Assembly: GCA_047605265.1 (NCBI GenBank)
Contig: JASGFY010000041.1
Location: forward strand, 1 to 28,205
Reading direction: 5' to 3'
Origin: Solimonas sp047605265
Lineage (GTDB): Bacteria; Pseudomonadota; Gammaproteobacteria; Nevskiales; Nevskiaceae
Length of the DNA stretch: 28,205 bases
Positions 16,230 through 23,933 of the stretch are shown here, piece after piece. Within the stretch, counting starts at the first letter, position 1. Each line of letters opens with the position of its first letter. The notes beneath the pieces were generated by a model. That model had not been told where the DNA came from. It saw only the letters and a list, made by a program, of their open reading frames with translations, and ran no database searches. The position numbers and the translations under genes were made by a program.

Positions 16230-16528
16230 GAGTCGGCAGGGAACGCTTTGCCGATGGTCGTCGTTGCCAAGCCGGTTCGTCCTCGCGATAAGCGCGCCAC
16301 CGCGCGTTCGAGCGTGGCGCGCAGGCCGGCTTCGGTCCAGAACGCGAAGTACACGCGAAGTAGTCGATGCGGACGTCGACGCCCGCCATCTCGGCGCACG
16401 GCCGTGACGTCTTCCGCGAGCCGGGTATGGCTGACGAAGCTGATGCGGCGCGCGCGCCAGCAATCGGCGAGCTGCGCGAGGCCCGCGTCGGGAAACGAGG
16501 TCTGGCCGGCCGATATCCGCTCGTGCAT
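16230..16528 (-). pseudogene. Decayed gene, possibly a TIM-barrel sugar phosphate isomerase/epimerase-like protein
   Basis: A start at 16528 has a good ribosome site (GGGGAG, 6-7 nt upstream). About 45 codons read like the N-terminus of xylose-isomerase-like TIM-barrel proteins ('MHERISAGQTSFPDAGLAQL', then a W-R and 'RISFVSHTRL' stretch). Near 16390 the similarity jumps to another frame ('MAGVDVRIDYFA'), and no frame continues sensibly to a full protein of about 270 residues. I read this as a frameshifted, truncated remnant. The family assignment is by eye and tentative. Confidence 0.35.
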
Positions 16529-16545
16529 CGCGCGCTCCCCGTTGG

Positions 16546-16701
16546 CTAATCGCGCTTCGCATCACTGCCCAGAAGCGCAGTGCGCGCGTCGGGGTCGATC
16601 GACATCAGCGCGTGCATCAGCGTCGTGCCGGAGCGCGGCTCGCCGGTCGCGAACATCGGCTGCCCGATGATTTCGCCATCTGCAAGGCCAGTCGCGTTTA
16701 G
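16546..16701 (-). pseudogene. Remnant of a PAPS-dependent sulfotransferase-like gene
   Basis: Reading leftward from about 16701, the frame gives 'GQPMFATGEPRSGTTLMHAL' and then 'MSIDPDAR', matching the phosphosulfate-binding loop ('GxPRSGTTxLHxLLxxDP') of bacterial sulfotransferase-like proteins. No start codon or upstream domain is present. After 'DPDAR' the match is lost and a stop follows at 16546. It is therefore an isolated internal fragment of about 50 codons. It lies just upstream of the other remnant in the same direction, so both may derive from one decayed operon. Confidence 0.6.
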
Positions 16702-16706
16702 GTAAG

Positions 16707-16724
16707 ATAGTCACCACTGTCGAT
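16707..16724. promoter_or_regulatory. Degenerate copy of the shared palindrome, site 7
   Basis: Sequence ATAGTCACCACTGTCGAT. The outer AT/AT and the inner CA-N4-TG are preserved, but only 5 of 8 core positions match. It lies 55 nt upstream of the SDR start at 16779, the position expected for an operator, which is why it is listed despite the weak match. Confidence 0.27.
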
Positions 16725-16778
16725 CAGCCGCGTCGCGCGCTTCGACCACAAAGAACGAATCGATACAGGAGAAAACTG

Positions 16779-17525
16779 ATGTCTCTGAAGGGCAAAGTTG
16801 CCGTGGTCACCGGTGGCGGCAGCGGCATCGGCCGCGCCTGCGCGATCCAGCTGGCGCGCGACGGCGCGACGGTCGCGGTGTGGGATCTCAACGGCGAGGC
16901 CGCCGCCGGGACGGTCAAGCTGATCGAGGGCGAGGGCAACAAGGCCAAGGCCTATGTCGGCGACGCCGCCGCCAAGGAGAGCATCGACGGCATCCTTGCC
17001 AGGATCCGCGCCGAGCTCGGTCCGGTGCTGGTCCTCGTCAACAACGCGGGCATCACCGGCTCCGTGCCGTTCCTCGACATCACGCCGGAAGCGATGGAGC
17101 GCATGTACCGCATCAACCTGATGGGGCCGTTCCTGCTGACGCAGGCGGCGATCCCGGACATGCTTAAGGCGGGCTGGGGTCGCGTCGTCAACATCTCGTC
17201 GTCGTCGGCGCAGACCGGCTCGAAGGGCATGACGCACTACTCGTCCTCGAAGGGCGGTATCGTCGCGCTGACCAAGTCGCTGGCGCTCGAGTTCGCCGAC
17301 AAGGGCATCACCGTCAACAACATTCCGCCCGGCTTCATCGATACGCCGATGCTGCGCAGCTCGCCGGTCAACGTCGACAACGTTTCCGCCACGTCGCCGA
17401 TGAAGCGACCCGGCCGGCCGGAAGACATCGCCGCCGGCTGCTCGTTCCTCGCCTCGGAAGCGGCCGCCTACATCTCGGGCCAGACGCTCGGCGTCAACGG
17501 CGCGCGGGTGACGAGCGCGTTCTGA
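16779..17525 (+). CDS. SDR oxidoreductase, 3-oxoacyl-reductase (FabG)-like
   Basis: This 248-residue classical short-chain dehydrogenase starts at ATG 16779 with AGGAG upstream. All signatures are present: 'VVTGGGSGIGRA' (residues 9-20), 'VLVNNAGITG', catalytic Ser141 in 'NISSSSAQTG', Tyr154 and Lys158 in 'YSSSK', and 'PGFIDTPML' followed by 'YISGQTLGVNG' near the end. It should therefore be active, oxidising or reducing a hydroxyl/carbonyl pair with NAD(P). It stands alone on its strand between gene remnants and a terminator-like hairpin, 60 nt after a weak copy of the shared palindrome. The substrate is unknown. Confidence 0.9.
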   Translation: MSLKGKVAVVTGGGSGIGRACAIQLARDGATVAVWDLNGEAAAGTVKLIEGEGNKAKAYVGDAAAKESIDGILARIRAELGPVLVLVNNAGITGSVPFLDITPEAMERMYRINLMGPFLLTQAAIPDMLKAGWGRVVNISSSSAQTGSKGMTHYSSSKGGIVALTKSLALEFADKGITVNNIPPGFIDTPMLRSSPVNVDNVSATSPMKRPGRPEDIAAGCSFLASEAAAYISGQTLGVNGARVTSAF

Positions 17526-17563
17526 GCGAGCATCGCGAGCGCGGGACGCGCGATCCGCGGCGG

Positions 17564-17594
17564 CGAAAAAGGGCGATCGTCATGCCCCTTTTCG
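17564..17594. terminator. Intrinsic terminator-like hairpin
   Basis: CGAAAAAGGGC and GCCCCTTTTCG form an 11-bp stem with one mismatch around a 9-nt loop, followed by further Ts. It lies between the convergent SDR (ends 17525) and GFA (ends 17629) genes and could work in both directions. Confidence 0.65.
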
Positions 17595-17628
17595 TTTGCC
17601 GCGCCGGCGCGCCGCGCGGCTCGCGGCG

Positions 17629-18042
17629 TCACCAGCCGACGCGTTCGTCGCTGCCGCCGAACGCCGCCGGGAATGCCTTGTAGTGCGGCAGAGCGTCGAC
17701 GACCGGCAGGATGGCGTGCTGGCACTGGACGTGGAACTGCGGCCGGAACTGCCCTTTCGGCAGCCGGCTCGCGTTGACGCTGCGCAGGCCCGCGCTCGCC
17801 ACCTCGGTGAACATGAAGGTGCCGCAGTTCGCGCAGCGCATGCGGCGGGCCGTGCGGACGACGAGCGGCACGAGCGTGCCCTGCACGAGTTCGACCGCCG
17901 ACGCCGGATAGACCGCGTTCGCGACGTAGGCGGCGCCGTGCGCCGCCTGGCAGTCGTCGCAGTGGCAGTAGACCTGCACGACGGGCTCGCCGCTCAGCTG
18001 CACGACGGCGGCGCTGCAGAGGCATTCGATTTCGCTGTTCAT
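17629..18042 (-). CDS. GFA-family zinc protein (glutathione-dependent formaldehyde-activating-like)
   Basis: This 137-residue protein has the zinc-ligand pattern of the GFA/CENP-V fold: Cys7 and Cys9 ('CLC'), Cys26, Cys28 and Cys31 ('CHCDDCQ'), and Cys70 and Cys73 ('CANCG'). The length is typical. Members bind two zinc ions and are linked to glutathione-hydroxymethyl chemistry, but most have unknown roles, and a formaldehyde role should not be assumed. ATG 18042 has no clear ribosome site; it begins 14 nt after the SDR stop at 18057, so it may be translated by coupling. If the neighbouring Rieske or TauD oxygenase releases formaldehyde by demethylation, a detoxifying role would fit, but that is inference. 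Confidence 0.83.
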   Translation of the reverse strand: MNSEIECLCSAAVVQLSGEPVVQVYCHCDDCQAAHGAAYVANAVYPASAVELVQGTLVPLVVRTARRMRCANCGTFMFTEVASAGLRSVNASRLPKGQFRPQFHVQCQHAILPVVDALPHYKAFPAAFGGSDERVGW

Positions 18043-18056
18043 GCGGAATTCTACGT

Positions 18057-18860
18057 TTACTGCGCGAACGAATAGCCGCCGTTGACCGGATAGGTCTGGC
18101 CGGTGATCCACGAGGCGGCGTCGGAGCACAGGAACAGCGCCATGTGGGCGACGTCGTCCGGCTTGCCGAAGCGGCGCACGACGTAGCGCGAGACGTGCGC
18201 CTTGGCGCGCTCGCTGTCGAGGAACGCACTCAGTTGTTCGGGCGGCAGCGGCGGCTCCAGCGTCGACAGCGAGATCGCATTCGACGTGATGCCGTGGCGG
18301 CCGGCTTCCTTGGCGATCGAGCGGATGAAGCCGTTGGCGCCGGCCTTGGCCGCCGAGTACGTCGCCAGCCGCGCTTCGCCGACGCGGCCGGAGTCCGAGA
18401 CGACGGTGACGATGCGGCCCTTGCCGGCGCGCACCATGTCCGGCAGCGCGACGTGGCAGCAGTTCATCACGCCGTAAAGGTTGGTATGGAAATAACGGTT
18501 CCATTCCTGCGGGTCGGCTTCCCAGAATGGCGGCGACGGCCGCATGTCCACGTTCGGGCCGGCGTTGCCGGCGTTGTTGACGAGCAGCGTGACGGTGCCG
18601 AGCGCCGCTTCGGCCCTGGCGAACGCCGCTTTCACCGACGCGTAGTCGCCGACGTCGGCCTGCACCGGCACGGCCTTGACGCCGAGCGCTTCGATCTCGG
18701 CCGCGACCGCCGCTGCGCGCTCGGCGACGAAGTCGTTGACGGCGACCCCGCCCGCGTTGTGGCGCGCCAGCGCCAGCGCGATCGCACGGCCGGCGCCCTG
18801 GCCGGCGCCGGTCACGAAGGCGATCTGGCCGCCCAGATCGAGGGGATCGTCGCCGATCAT
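18057..18860 (-). CDS. SDR oxidoreductase
   Basis: This 267-residue short-chain dehydrogenase starts at ATG 18860 with TGAGGAG upstream. The cofactor motif is 'VTGAGQGAGRA' (residues 16-26), followed by 'LLVNNAGNAG'. The catalytic residues are Ser155 in 'VVSDSGRVG' and Tyr168 and Lys172 in 'YSAAK'. The C-terminus is 'SWITGQTYPVNGGYSF'. An extended segment after the NNAG motif ('PNVDMRPSPPFWEADPQEW') resembles SDRs acting on bulky substrates. It is followed by the GFA gene in a probable two-gene unit. No copy of the shared palindrome was found upstream. Confidence 0.9.
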   Translation of the reverse strand: MIGDDPLDLGGQIAFVTGAGQGAGRAIALALARHNAGGVAVNDFVAERAAAVAAEIEALGVKAVPVQADVGDYASVKAAFARAEAALGTVTLLVNNAGNAGPNVDMRPSPPFWEADPQEWNRYFHTNLYGVMNCCHVALPDMVRAGKGRIVTVVSDSGRVGEARLATYSAAKAGANGFIRSIAKEAGRHGITSNAISLSTLEPPLPPEQLSAFLDSERAKAHVSRYVVRRFGKPDDVAHMALFLCSDAASWITGQTYPVNGGYSFAQ

Positions 18861-19061
18861 GTTTTGCTCCTCACGCCTGTCGGCCCGCGGCGTGCCGCGA
18901 GGCTCGCCTGCAATGGACGGCTAGGCCGGCTCGCCGCCACTGGCGGATTTCACCATGTTCGAGACACGCCGAATACAGAAACAAGCCATCGGGCAAGGCG
19001 CAGCCCCGATTCATCGACGACCTCGCAGGGAATCATGCGGCTTGCGGCCCGCAGCCTGTGT
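18861..19061. other. Intergenic region, nothing recognised
   Basis: The 201 nt between the SDR start (18860) and the end of the CoA-transferase gene (19062) should contain the promoter of the SDR-GFA pair. I see no gene, strong hairpin or clear motif copy. A TGTTC half-site near 18956 has no matching partner. Confidence 0.5.
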
Positions 19062-19688
19062 CTACAGCACCGGCATGCCGGTTTTCTGCCGCAGCTCCTC
19101 GCGCGTGACGCCGGGCGCCAGCTCGACGAGCTTGAGGCCCTGCGGCGTGACGTCGAGCACGGCCAGCTCGGTGATGATGCGGTCGACGACGCCGACGCCG
19201 GTCAGCGGCAGCGTGCACTGCGGCAGGATCTTGAGCTCGCCGCCCTTGGCAGTGTGCTCCATCAGCACGACGACGCGCTTGACGCCGGCGACGAGGTCCA
19301 TCGCGCCGCCCATGCCCTTGACCATCTTGCCGGGGACCATCCAGTTGGCGAGATCGCCTTTGCCGGACACCTGCATCGCGCCGAGGATCGACAGGTTGAT
19401 GTGCCCGCCGCGGATCATCGCGAAGGAGTCGGCGCTGGAGAAGAACGCGCTGCCGGGCACGGTGGTGATGGTCTGCTTGCCGGCGTTGATGAGGTCGGCG
19501 TCGATCGTCTCCTCGGTCGGGAACGGGCCGATGCCGAGCAGGCCGTTCTCGGACTGCAGCCAGACGTCCATGCCGTCGGGAATGTAATTGGCGACCAGCG
19601 TCGGCAGGCCGATGCCGAGGTTCACGTAGAAGCCGTCCTGCAGCTCGCCGGCGGCGCGCTGCGCCATCTGTTCACGGGTCCAGGCCAT
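19062..19688 (-). CDS. scoB: 3-oxoacid CoA-transferase, subunit B
   Basis: This 208-residue protein is the beta subunit of a succinyl-CoA:3-oxoacid-type CoA-transferase. It opens 'MAWTREQMAQRAAGELQDG', then 'YVNLGIGLPTLVANYIPDG'. The catalytic Glu is in 'QSENGLLGIGP', the conserved ExG site that forms the glutamyl-CoA intermediate. Also conserved are 'GHINLSILGAMQVS', 'GDLANWMVPGKMVKGMGGAMD' (in part) and 'MEHTAKGG'. It starts 2 nt after the subunit A stop, with GAGGAAG upstream. The enzyme moves CoA from succinyl-CoA to a 3-oxoacid such as acetoacetate or a larger beta-keto acid, feeding thiolysis. A 3-oxoadipate-type substrate cannot be excluded. Confidence 0.93.
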   Translation of the reverse strand: MAWTREQMAQRAAGELQDGFYVNLGIGLPTLVANYIPDGMDVWLQSENGLLGIGPFPTEETIDADLINAGKQTITTVPGSAFFSSADSFAMIRGGHINLSILGAMQVSGKGDLANWMVPGKMVKGMGGAMDLVAGVKRVVVLMEHTAKGGELKILPQCTLPLTGVGVVDRIITELAVLDVTPQGLKLVELAPGVTREELRQKTGMPVL

Positions 19689-19690
19689 CG

Positions 19691-20401
19691 TTACTTCCTC
19701 ACGGTGCGCTGTTCGATGCGCTTCTCGGGGTGCGGGTTGAGCACCAGGCGCTTCACGTAGATGCCCGGCGTGTGGATCTGGTCGGGATCGAGCGCGCCGG
19801 TCTCGACGATCTCCTCGACCTCGGCGACGCAGATCGCGCCGGCGGCGGCGACCATCGGATTGAAGTTGCGCGCGGTCTTGCGGTAGATCAGGTTGCCGGC
19901 GCGGTCGGCCTTCCAAGCCTTGACCAGCGAGACGTCGGCTTTCAGCGACTTCTCGAGCACGTACCACTCCGGCTGGCCGTCGGCGCCGGGGAACTGCCGC
20001 GTCTCCTTGCCCTCGGCGACGATCGTGCCGTAGCCGGTCTTGGTGAAGAACGCCGGGATGCCGGCGCCGCCGGCGCGCAGCTTCTCGGCGAGATTGCCCT
20101 GCGGCGTGAACTCGAGCTCGAGCTCGCCGGCCAGATACTGGCGCTCGAATTCCTTGTTCTCGCCGACGTACGACGAAATCATCTTCCTGATCTGCCGCGT
20201 CGCCAGCAGCTGGCCGAGGCCGAAGCCGTCGACGCCGGCGTTGTTGCTGATGACGGTGAAGCCTTTCCTGCCGGTATCGCGCAGCGCCGCGATCAGCGCC
20301 TCGGGGATGCCGCAGAGGCCGAAGCCGCCGACGGCCAGGGTGATGTCGTCGCGGATGATGCCGTCCAGCGCGGCTGTGGCGCTGGCGTACAGCTTGTCCA
20401 T
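19691..20401 (-). CDS. scoA: 3-oxoacid CoA-transferase, subunit A
   Basis: This 236-residue alpha subunit starts at ATG 20401 with CGAGGAG upstream. It contains 'LAVGGFGLCGIPEALIAALRD', 'SNNAGVDGFGLGQLL' and 'KMISSYVGENKEFERQYLAG', followed by 'FFTKTGYGTIVAEGKE', all standard for ScoA/AtoD-type subunits. It forms the active heteromer with the product of the gene that follows by 2 nt. It is divergent from the beta-propeller gene across 205 nt that hold one of the shared palindromes, which ties CoA-transferase expression to the rest of the catabolic set. Confidence 0.93.
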   Translation of the reverse strand: MDKLYASATAALDGIIRDDITLAVGGFGLCGIPEALIAALRDTGRKGFTVISNNAGVDGFGLGQLLATRQIRKMISSYVGENKEFERQYLAGELELEFTPQGNLAEKLRAGGAGIPAFFTKTGYGTIVAEGKETRQFPGADGQPEWYVLEKSLKADVSLVKAWKADRAGNLIYRKTARNFNPMVAAAGAICVAEVEEIVETGALDPDQIHTPGIYVKRLVLNPHPEKRIEQRTVRK

Positions 20402-20475
20402 GTTGGCTCCTCGATGATGATATGCCGCCGTGGCCGGCCGCGGCCCGGGCAGCGTGGTTGAATTCGCGCGGCGAA

Positions 20476-20493
20476 ATCGACAACCATGTTGAT
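20476..20493. promoter_or_regulatory. Operator-like palindrome, site 5 of the shared motif
   Basis: Sequence ATCGACAACCATGTTGAT: ATCGACA-ACCA-TGTTGAT, 7 of 8 core positions, with the outer ATC/GAT arms perfectly paired. It lies between the divergent scoA (start 20401) and the beta-propeller gene (start 20607). Confidence 0.6.
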
Positions 20494-20606
20494 GACCAGG
20501 ACGGGCGGTGCTGGCGCCGTCAGTTTAATCGAGCGATGCCGCGCCCGGGGTGGACGCGCGCCGCGCCGGGCAGAATTCAACGACGACATTTTCGAGGAGA
20601 GACGCG

Positions 20607-22205
20607 ATGGCGCTGCAAAGCGGACGCTATACCGCCGCGGGACCGGCCGTGCTGGCCGAAGGCTGGACGATCGATCGCCTGACACCGGCCAGCCGCCTGT
20701 TCGGCGCCAACGGCCTGCGGACCGGACCCGACGGGCGCATCTACGTCGCGCAGGTCTCCGGCAGCCAGATCAGCGCGATCGACGTCGACACCGGCGCCGT
20801 CGAGCCGATCAGCGCGATGGGCGGCGACATCGTCGCGCCCGACGACCTGGTTTTCGATCCGGCCGGCAATCTCTATGTCACCGAGATCACCGAAGGCCGC
20901 GTCAGCGTGCGCGAGCCGAACGGCCGCACGCGCGTCATCCACGGCGACATCCCGGTGGCGAATCCGATCACTTTCCATAATGGCCGCCTGATCGCCGGCG
21001 AATGCCGCATCGGCGGCCGCATCATGGAGCTCGACCTGAACGGCGGCGCGCCGCGCGTGATCCTCGCCGACGTACCGATGCCGAACGCCTTCGAGGTCGG
21101 CCCCGACGGCCGGCTCTACATCCCGGTGATGGGCGCGAACGAAATCTGGCGCGTCAGCCTCGACGGCGGCGCGCCGGAAGTCGTCGCGCGCGATCTCGGC
21201 GTGCCGGACTCGGTGAAGTTCGACGCCCAGGGCCGCATCGTCTCGACGCAGGTGCACAGTGGCCAGGTGCTGCGCATCGATCCGCGCAGCGGCGAGCGGA
21301 CCGTGCTCGCGCAGCTGACGCAGGGCCTCGACAACGTCACCTTCGTCGGCTCGCGTACGTTCGTCTCGAACATTTCCGGCTACGTCACCGAAATTCTCGA
21401 TGGCGGCCAGACCCGCGATCTGGTGCCGGACGGTTTCAACTGGCCGCTCGGCCTGGCGATTGACCCGGACGGCCAGATCTACGTCGCCGACGGCCCGTTC
21501 TCGTACACCTTGCGTCCTGGCCAGCCGCGCGAGCTGATCGGCATGCTGTTCACGCAGGGTTATCCGGGCTACGCGCGCGGCGTCGTCGCGGCCGGGCGCG
21601 GCGAGTTCATCGTGGCCACGGCGATGGGCGCCGTCGCGCGCTACTGGCCGGCGCAGCAGCGCAGCGAGGTCATCGCCAGCGGACTCGATCCGCAGCTGTA
21701 CGGCGTGGCGCTGACGCCGCGCGGCGGCGTCATCGTCGCCGAGCAGGGACAGGGCCGGGTCCTGTCGGTGGACGGTGGACAGCACGAGGTGCTGGCCAGT
21801 GGTCTGCGCGAACCATCGGGCGTGGCGGTCGCGGCGGACGGCAGCGTCTACGTCGCCGAGCAGGCCGGCGGCCGCGTCGTGAAGATCGCCGGCGGCCGCG
21901 CCGATGCCGCGCTCGACGGGTTCGTCAAGCCGCAAGGCCTGGCGGCGCGCGGCGCCCTGCTCTACGTCGTCGACGCCGGCGCCAAGACGTTGATCGAGTT
22001 CGACACGGCGAGCGGCCGGCGCCGCACGATCGCGTCCGGCCTGCCGGTCGGCGCCCCGGCCGGCGTCACGCCGAAGTTTCTGGGCGCGATCGGCACCCTG
22101 TCGGGGCCGATGGGGCCGTTCGCCGGCGTGACCGCCGGCGCCGACGGCGCGCTTTACGTCTCGGCCGACGCGGAGGGCAGCGTGCTCGCGGTCCGGCCCG
22201 TGTGA
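20607..22205 (+). CDS. SMP-30/NHL-type beta-propeller protein, function unknown
   Basis: This 532-residue protein starts at ATG 20607 with CGAGGAGAG upstream. It consists of repeated blades of the form 'GPDGRIYVAQ...G.I..ID', for example 'FDPAGNLYVTEITEGRVSV', 'IDPDGQIYVADGPFSYTL' and 'AADGSVYVAEQAGGRVVKI', giving a two-propeller or long single-propeller architecture. No signal peptide is evident, so it is probably cytoplasmic, although related proteins are exported. SMP-30-type members are lactonases with metal-binding acidic residues, while NHL-type members are often binding scaffolds. A lactone hydrolase role would fit a ring-cleavage pathway but is not shown. It lies between two copies of the shared palindrome (20476 and 22254). 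Confidence 0.78.
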   Translation: MALQSGRYTAAGPAVLAEGWTIDRLTPASRLFGANGLRTGPDGRIYVAQVSGSQISAIDVDTGAVEPISAMGGDIVAPDDLVFDPAGNLYVTEITEGRVSVREPNGRTRVIHGDIPVANPITFHNGRLIAGECRIGGRIMELDLNGGAPRVILADVPMPNAFEVGPDGRLYIPVMGANEIWRVSLDGGAPEVVARDLGVPDSVKFDAQGRIVSTQVHSGQVLRIDPRSGERTVLAQLTQGLDNVTFVGSRTFVSNISGYVTEILDGGQTRDLVPDGFNWPLGLAIDPDGQIYVADGPFSYTLRPGQPRELIGMLFTQGYPGYARGVVAAGRGEFIVATAMGAVARYWPAQQRSEVIASGLDPQLYGVALTPRGGVIVAEQGQGRVLSVDGGQHEVLASGLREPSGVAVAADGSVYVAEQAGGRVVKIAGGRADAALDGFVKPQGLAARGALLYVVDAGAKTLIEFDTASGRRRTIASGLPVGAPAGVTPKFLGAIGTLSGPMGPFAGVTAGADGALYVSADAEGSVLAVRPV

Positions 22206-22253
22206 GCGTGCCCCCCGCTCCGGTCCGTGCGAGAATGCCGTTCCGCCGTGCCA

Positions 22254-22271
22254 ATCAACATCGGTGTTTAG
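22254..22271. promoter_or_regulatory. Operator-like palindrome, site 6 of the shared motif
   Basis: Sequence ATCAACATCGGTGTTTAG. It has the exact AACA-N4-TGTT core. It lies 50 nt after the beta-propeller stop and about 205 nt upstream of the Rieske oxygenase start, in the 270-nt leader of the oxygenase operon. Confidence 0.6.
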
Positions 22272-22332
22272 TGGCGATGTCCGCAATTCGACATCCCGGT
22301 GCGGAAATGGCCGGCGGAGCGCTGTACTTGAA

Positions 22333-22362
22333 TTGACTTATTTCCGTTCAACCGGCCAATAT
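22333..22362 (+). promoter_or_regulatory. Possible promoter for the Rieske-TauD operon
   Basis: TTGACT (22333-22338) is a near-consensus -35 box. With an 18-nt spacer it faces a poor -10 (CAATAT, 22357-22362). The weak -10 would suit an activated promoter. By eye only. Confidence 0.3.
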
Positions 22363-22421
22363 CCGTACGCTGTCGAAACGAGCGGGTGCTGTCGCCCAAC
22401 GGCCGGGCTCGGTGACTCAGT

Positions 22422-22447
22422 GTCCGGAAGACCAGCCGATTCCGGAC
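22422..22447 (+). promoter_or_regulatory. Perfect 8-bp hairpin in the Rieske operon leader
   Basis: GTCCGGAA (22422-22429) and TTCCGGAC (22440-22447) pair perfectly around a 10-nt loop. With G20-C49 and a U-G wobble the RNA stem extends to 10 bp. It ends 28 nt before the Rieske start codon, just upstream of GGAGG (22466-22470), with no U-run after it. It may be a second operator or a leader structure. Confidence 0.4.
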
Positions 22448-22475
22448 GCCGGAACGAGAAGGCTTGGAGGACGAC

Positions 22476-23858
22476 ATGAGCGAAACCTTTGAAACCACGA
22501 AGCCGAGCGAGACGCGGCCGGCGGAGGAGCTGGCGAAAGCCGTCACCTTCGGCGTCGAGGCCTATACGTCCGAGGCGTACGCGCGCGCCGAGCGCGACAG
22601 GCTCTGGTGCAAGGTCTGGCAGCAGGTTGGCCGCGTCGAGGATCTGCCGGAGGTCGGCAGCTATCTCACGTACGACATCTTCGACGATTCGATCATCGTC
22701 GTGCGCACGGCCGACCGTGCCTTCAAGGCCTTCTACAACGTCTGCACGCACCGCGGCCGCAAGCTGATCGATACGCCGCCGGGCGCAAAGCACGCGACCG
22801 GCAAGCGCGCCGCCTTCGTCTGTCCGTTCCACGGCTGGGCCTTCAATCTCGACGGCGACTGCACGCGCATCCGCGAGAAGGAGGACTGGCACGGCGCGCT
22901 GACCGACGCGAACACGCGGCTCGGCGAGGTCAAGGTCGACACCTGGGGCGGCTGGCTGTGGATCAACCTGGATCCCGGCTGCGAGCCGCTGCGCAGCTAT
23001 CTGGAGCCGGCGGCGAGCATGCTCGATCCGTTCGAGCTGCAGAACATGCGCGTGCGCTGGCGCAAGTGGGTCGTGTTCGACTGCAACTGGAAAGTCGCCG
23101 CCGAAGCGTTCAACGAGATCTACCACGTCGACATCACGCATCCGGAGTTCGTGCAGTTCGGCGAATTCCGCGGCTGGGCCAAGGCGCAGGGCCGGCACAG
23201 CAACATCGGCTACGACGCGCCGAAGAACGTCGATCCGAACCAGCAGGCCAAGCTGCGCATCGGCAGCGGCGACGCGCGCGTCTCGACCGCGCAGATGCAG
23301 AACTTCACCTGGGAGCAGGTCAACACCAACACGACGCGCACGCTGGTCGATGCCGCGAACCGCCTCGTCGACGAGCTGCCGGCGGACACGCCGCCCGGCG
23401 AAGTGCTGATGCACTGGCTGAAGTCGGCACGCGAGGCCGACGAGAAGCGCGGCGTGTTCTGGCCCAAGGTTGATCCGGCGCACGTCGGCAAGAGCGGCAC
23501 GGCCTGGCAGATCTTTCCGAACTTCCAGATCGGCCACGCCGTCAACAACGCGCTCTGCTACAACTTCAAGCCGTACGGCTACGATCCGAACAAGTGCTAC
23601 TTCGAGGTCGCCGTCTACGAACTGTTCGCCAAGGGCGAGGAGCCGAAGACCGAATGGGAATACACGCCGGTCGGCGATCCGAACTGGCGCACGGTACTGC
23701 CGCAGGACTTTTCCAACATGGCGGCGGTGCAGCAGGGCATGAAGTCGCGCGGCTTCAGCGGACCGAAGCCGAACCCGTACCGCGAGCGGGCGATCGCCAA
23801 CCTGCACCGCAACCTCGCCGCCTACATCGGCGAGGGCGCGCCGAAGCCGCTGAAGTGA
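22476..23858 (+). CDS. Rieske non-heme iron oxygenase, large subunit
   Basis: In this 460-residue protein, start ATG 22476 has GGAGG 5 nt upstream. The Rieske [2Fe-2S] ligands are Cys90, His92, Cys116 and His119 ('CTHRG' and 'CPFHGW'). The gap between His92 and Cys116 is 23 residues, about six more than the usual 15-17. The catalytic iron ligands His217 and His222 are in 'NEIYHVDITHPEF', and the bridging residue before the first His is Glu214 (E-x-Y-H) instead of the commoner Asp, as in the carnitine oxygenase CntA group. A C-terminal 'QDFSNMAAVQQGMKSRGF' segment supplies the probable third ligand. It needs a reductase, and none is in the window. It would hydroxylate or demethylate the pathway substrate and heads an operon with TauD and an SDR. 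Confidence 0.9.
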   Translation: MSETFETTKPSETRPAEELAKAVTFGVEAYTSEAYARAERDRLWCKVWQQVGRVEDLPEVGSYLTYDIFDDSIIVVRTADRAFKAFYNVCTHRGRKLIDTPPGAKHATGKRAAFVCPFHGWAFNLDGDCTRIREKEDWHGALTDANTRLGEVKVDTWGGWLWINLDPGCEPLRSYLEPAASMLDPFELQNMRVRWRKWVVFDCNWKVAAEAFNEIYHVDITHPEFVQFGEFRGWAKAQGRHSNIGYDAPKNVDPNQQAKLRIGSGDARVSTAQMQNFTWEQVNTNTTRTLVDAANRLVDELPADTPPGEVLMHWLKSAREADEKRGVFWPKVDPAHVGKSGTAWQIFPNFQIGHAVNNALCYNFKPYGYDPNKCYFEVAVYELFAKGEEPKTEWEYTPVGDPNWRTVLPQDFSNMAAVQQGMKSRGFSGPKPNPYRERAIANLHRNLAAYIGEGAPKPLK

Positions 23859-23933
23859 GCGCCGCGGGATATCGCGGATGATTGCGCAGGACCGGCCGCC
23901 GGCGGCGGCCAACGTGTGAGTTTGGAGAGAGAC

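Noticed and set aside
18950..18967. Possible further motif copy before the SDR at 18860 (TTTCACCATGTTCGA)
   Set aside because: Only the right TGTT half matches; the left half is ATTTC in place of CAACA.
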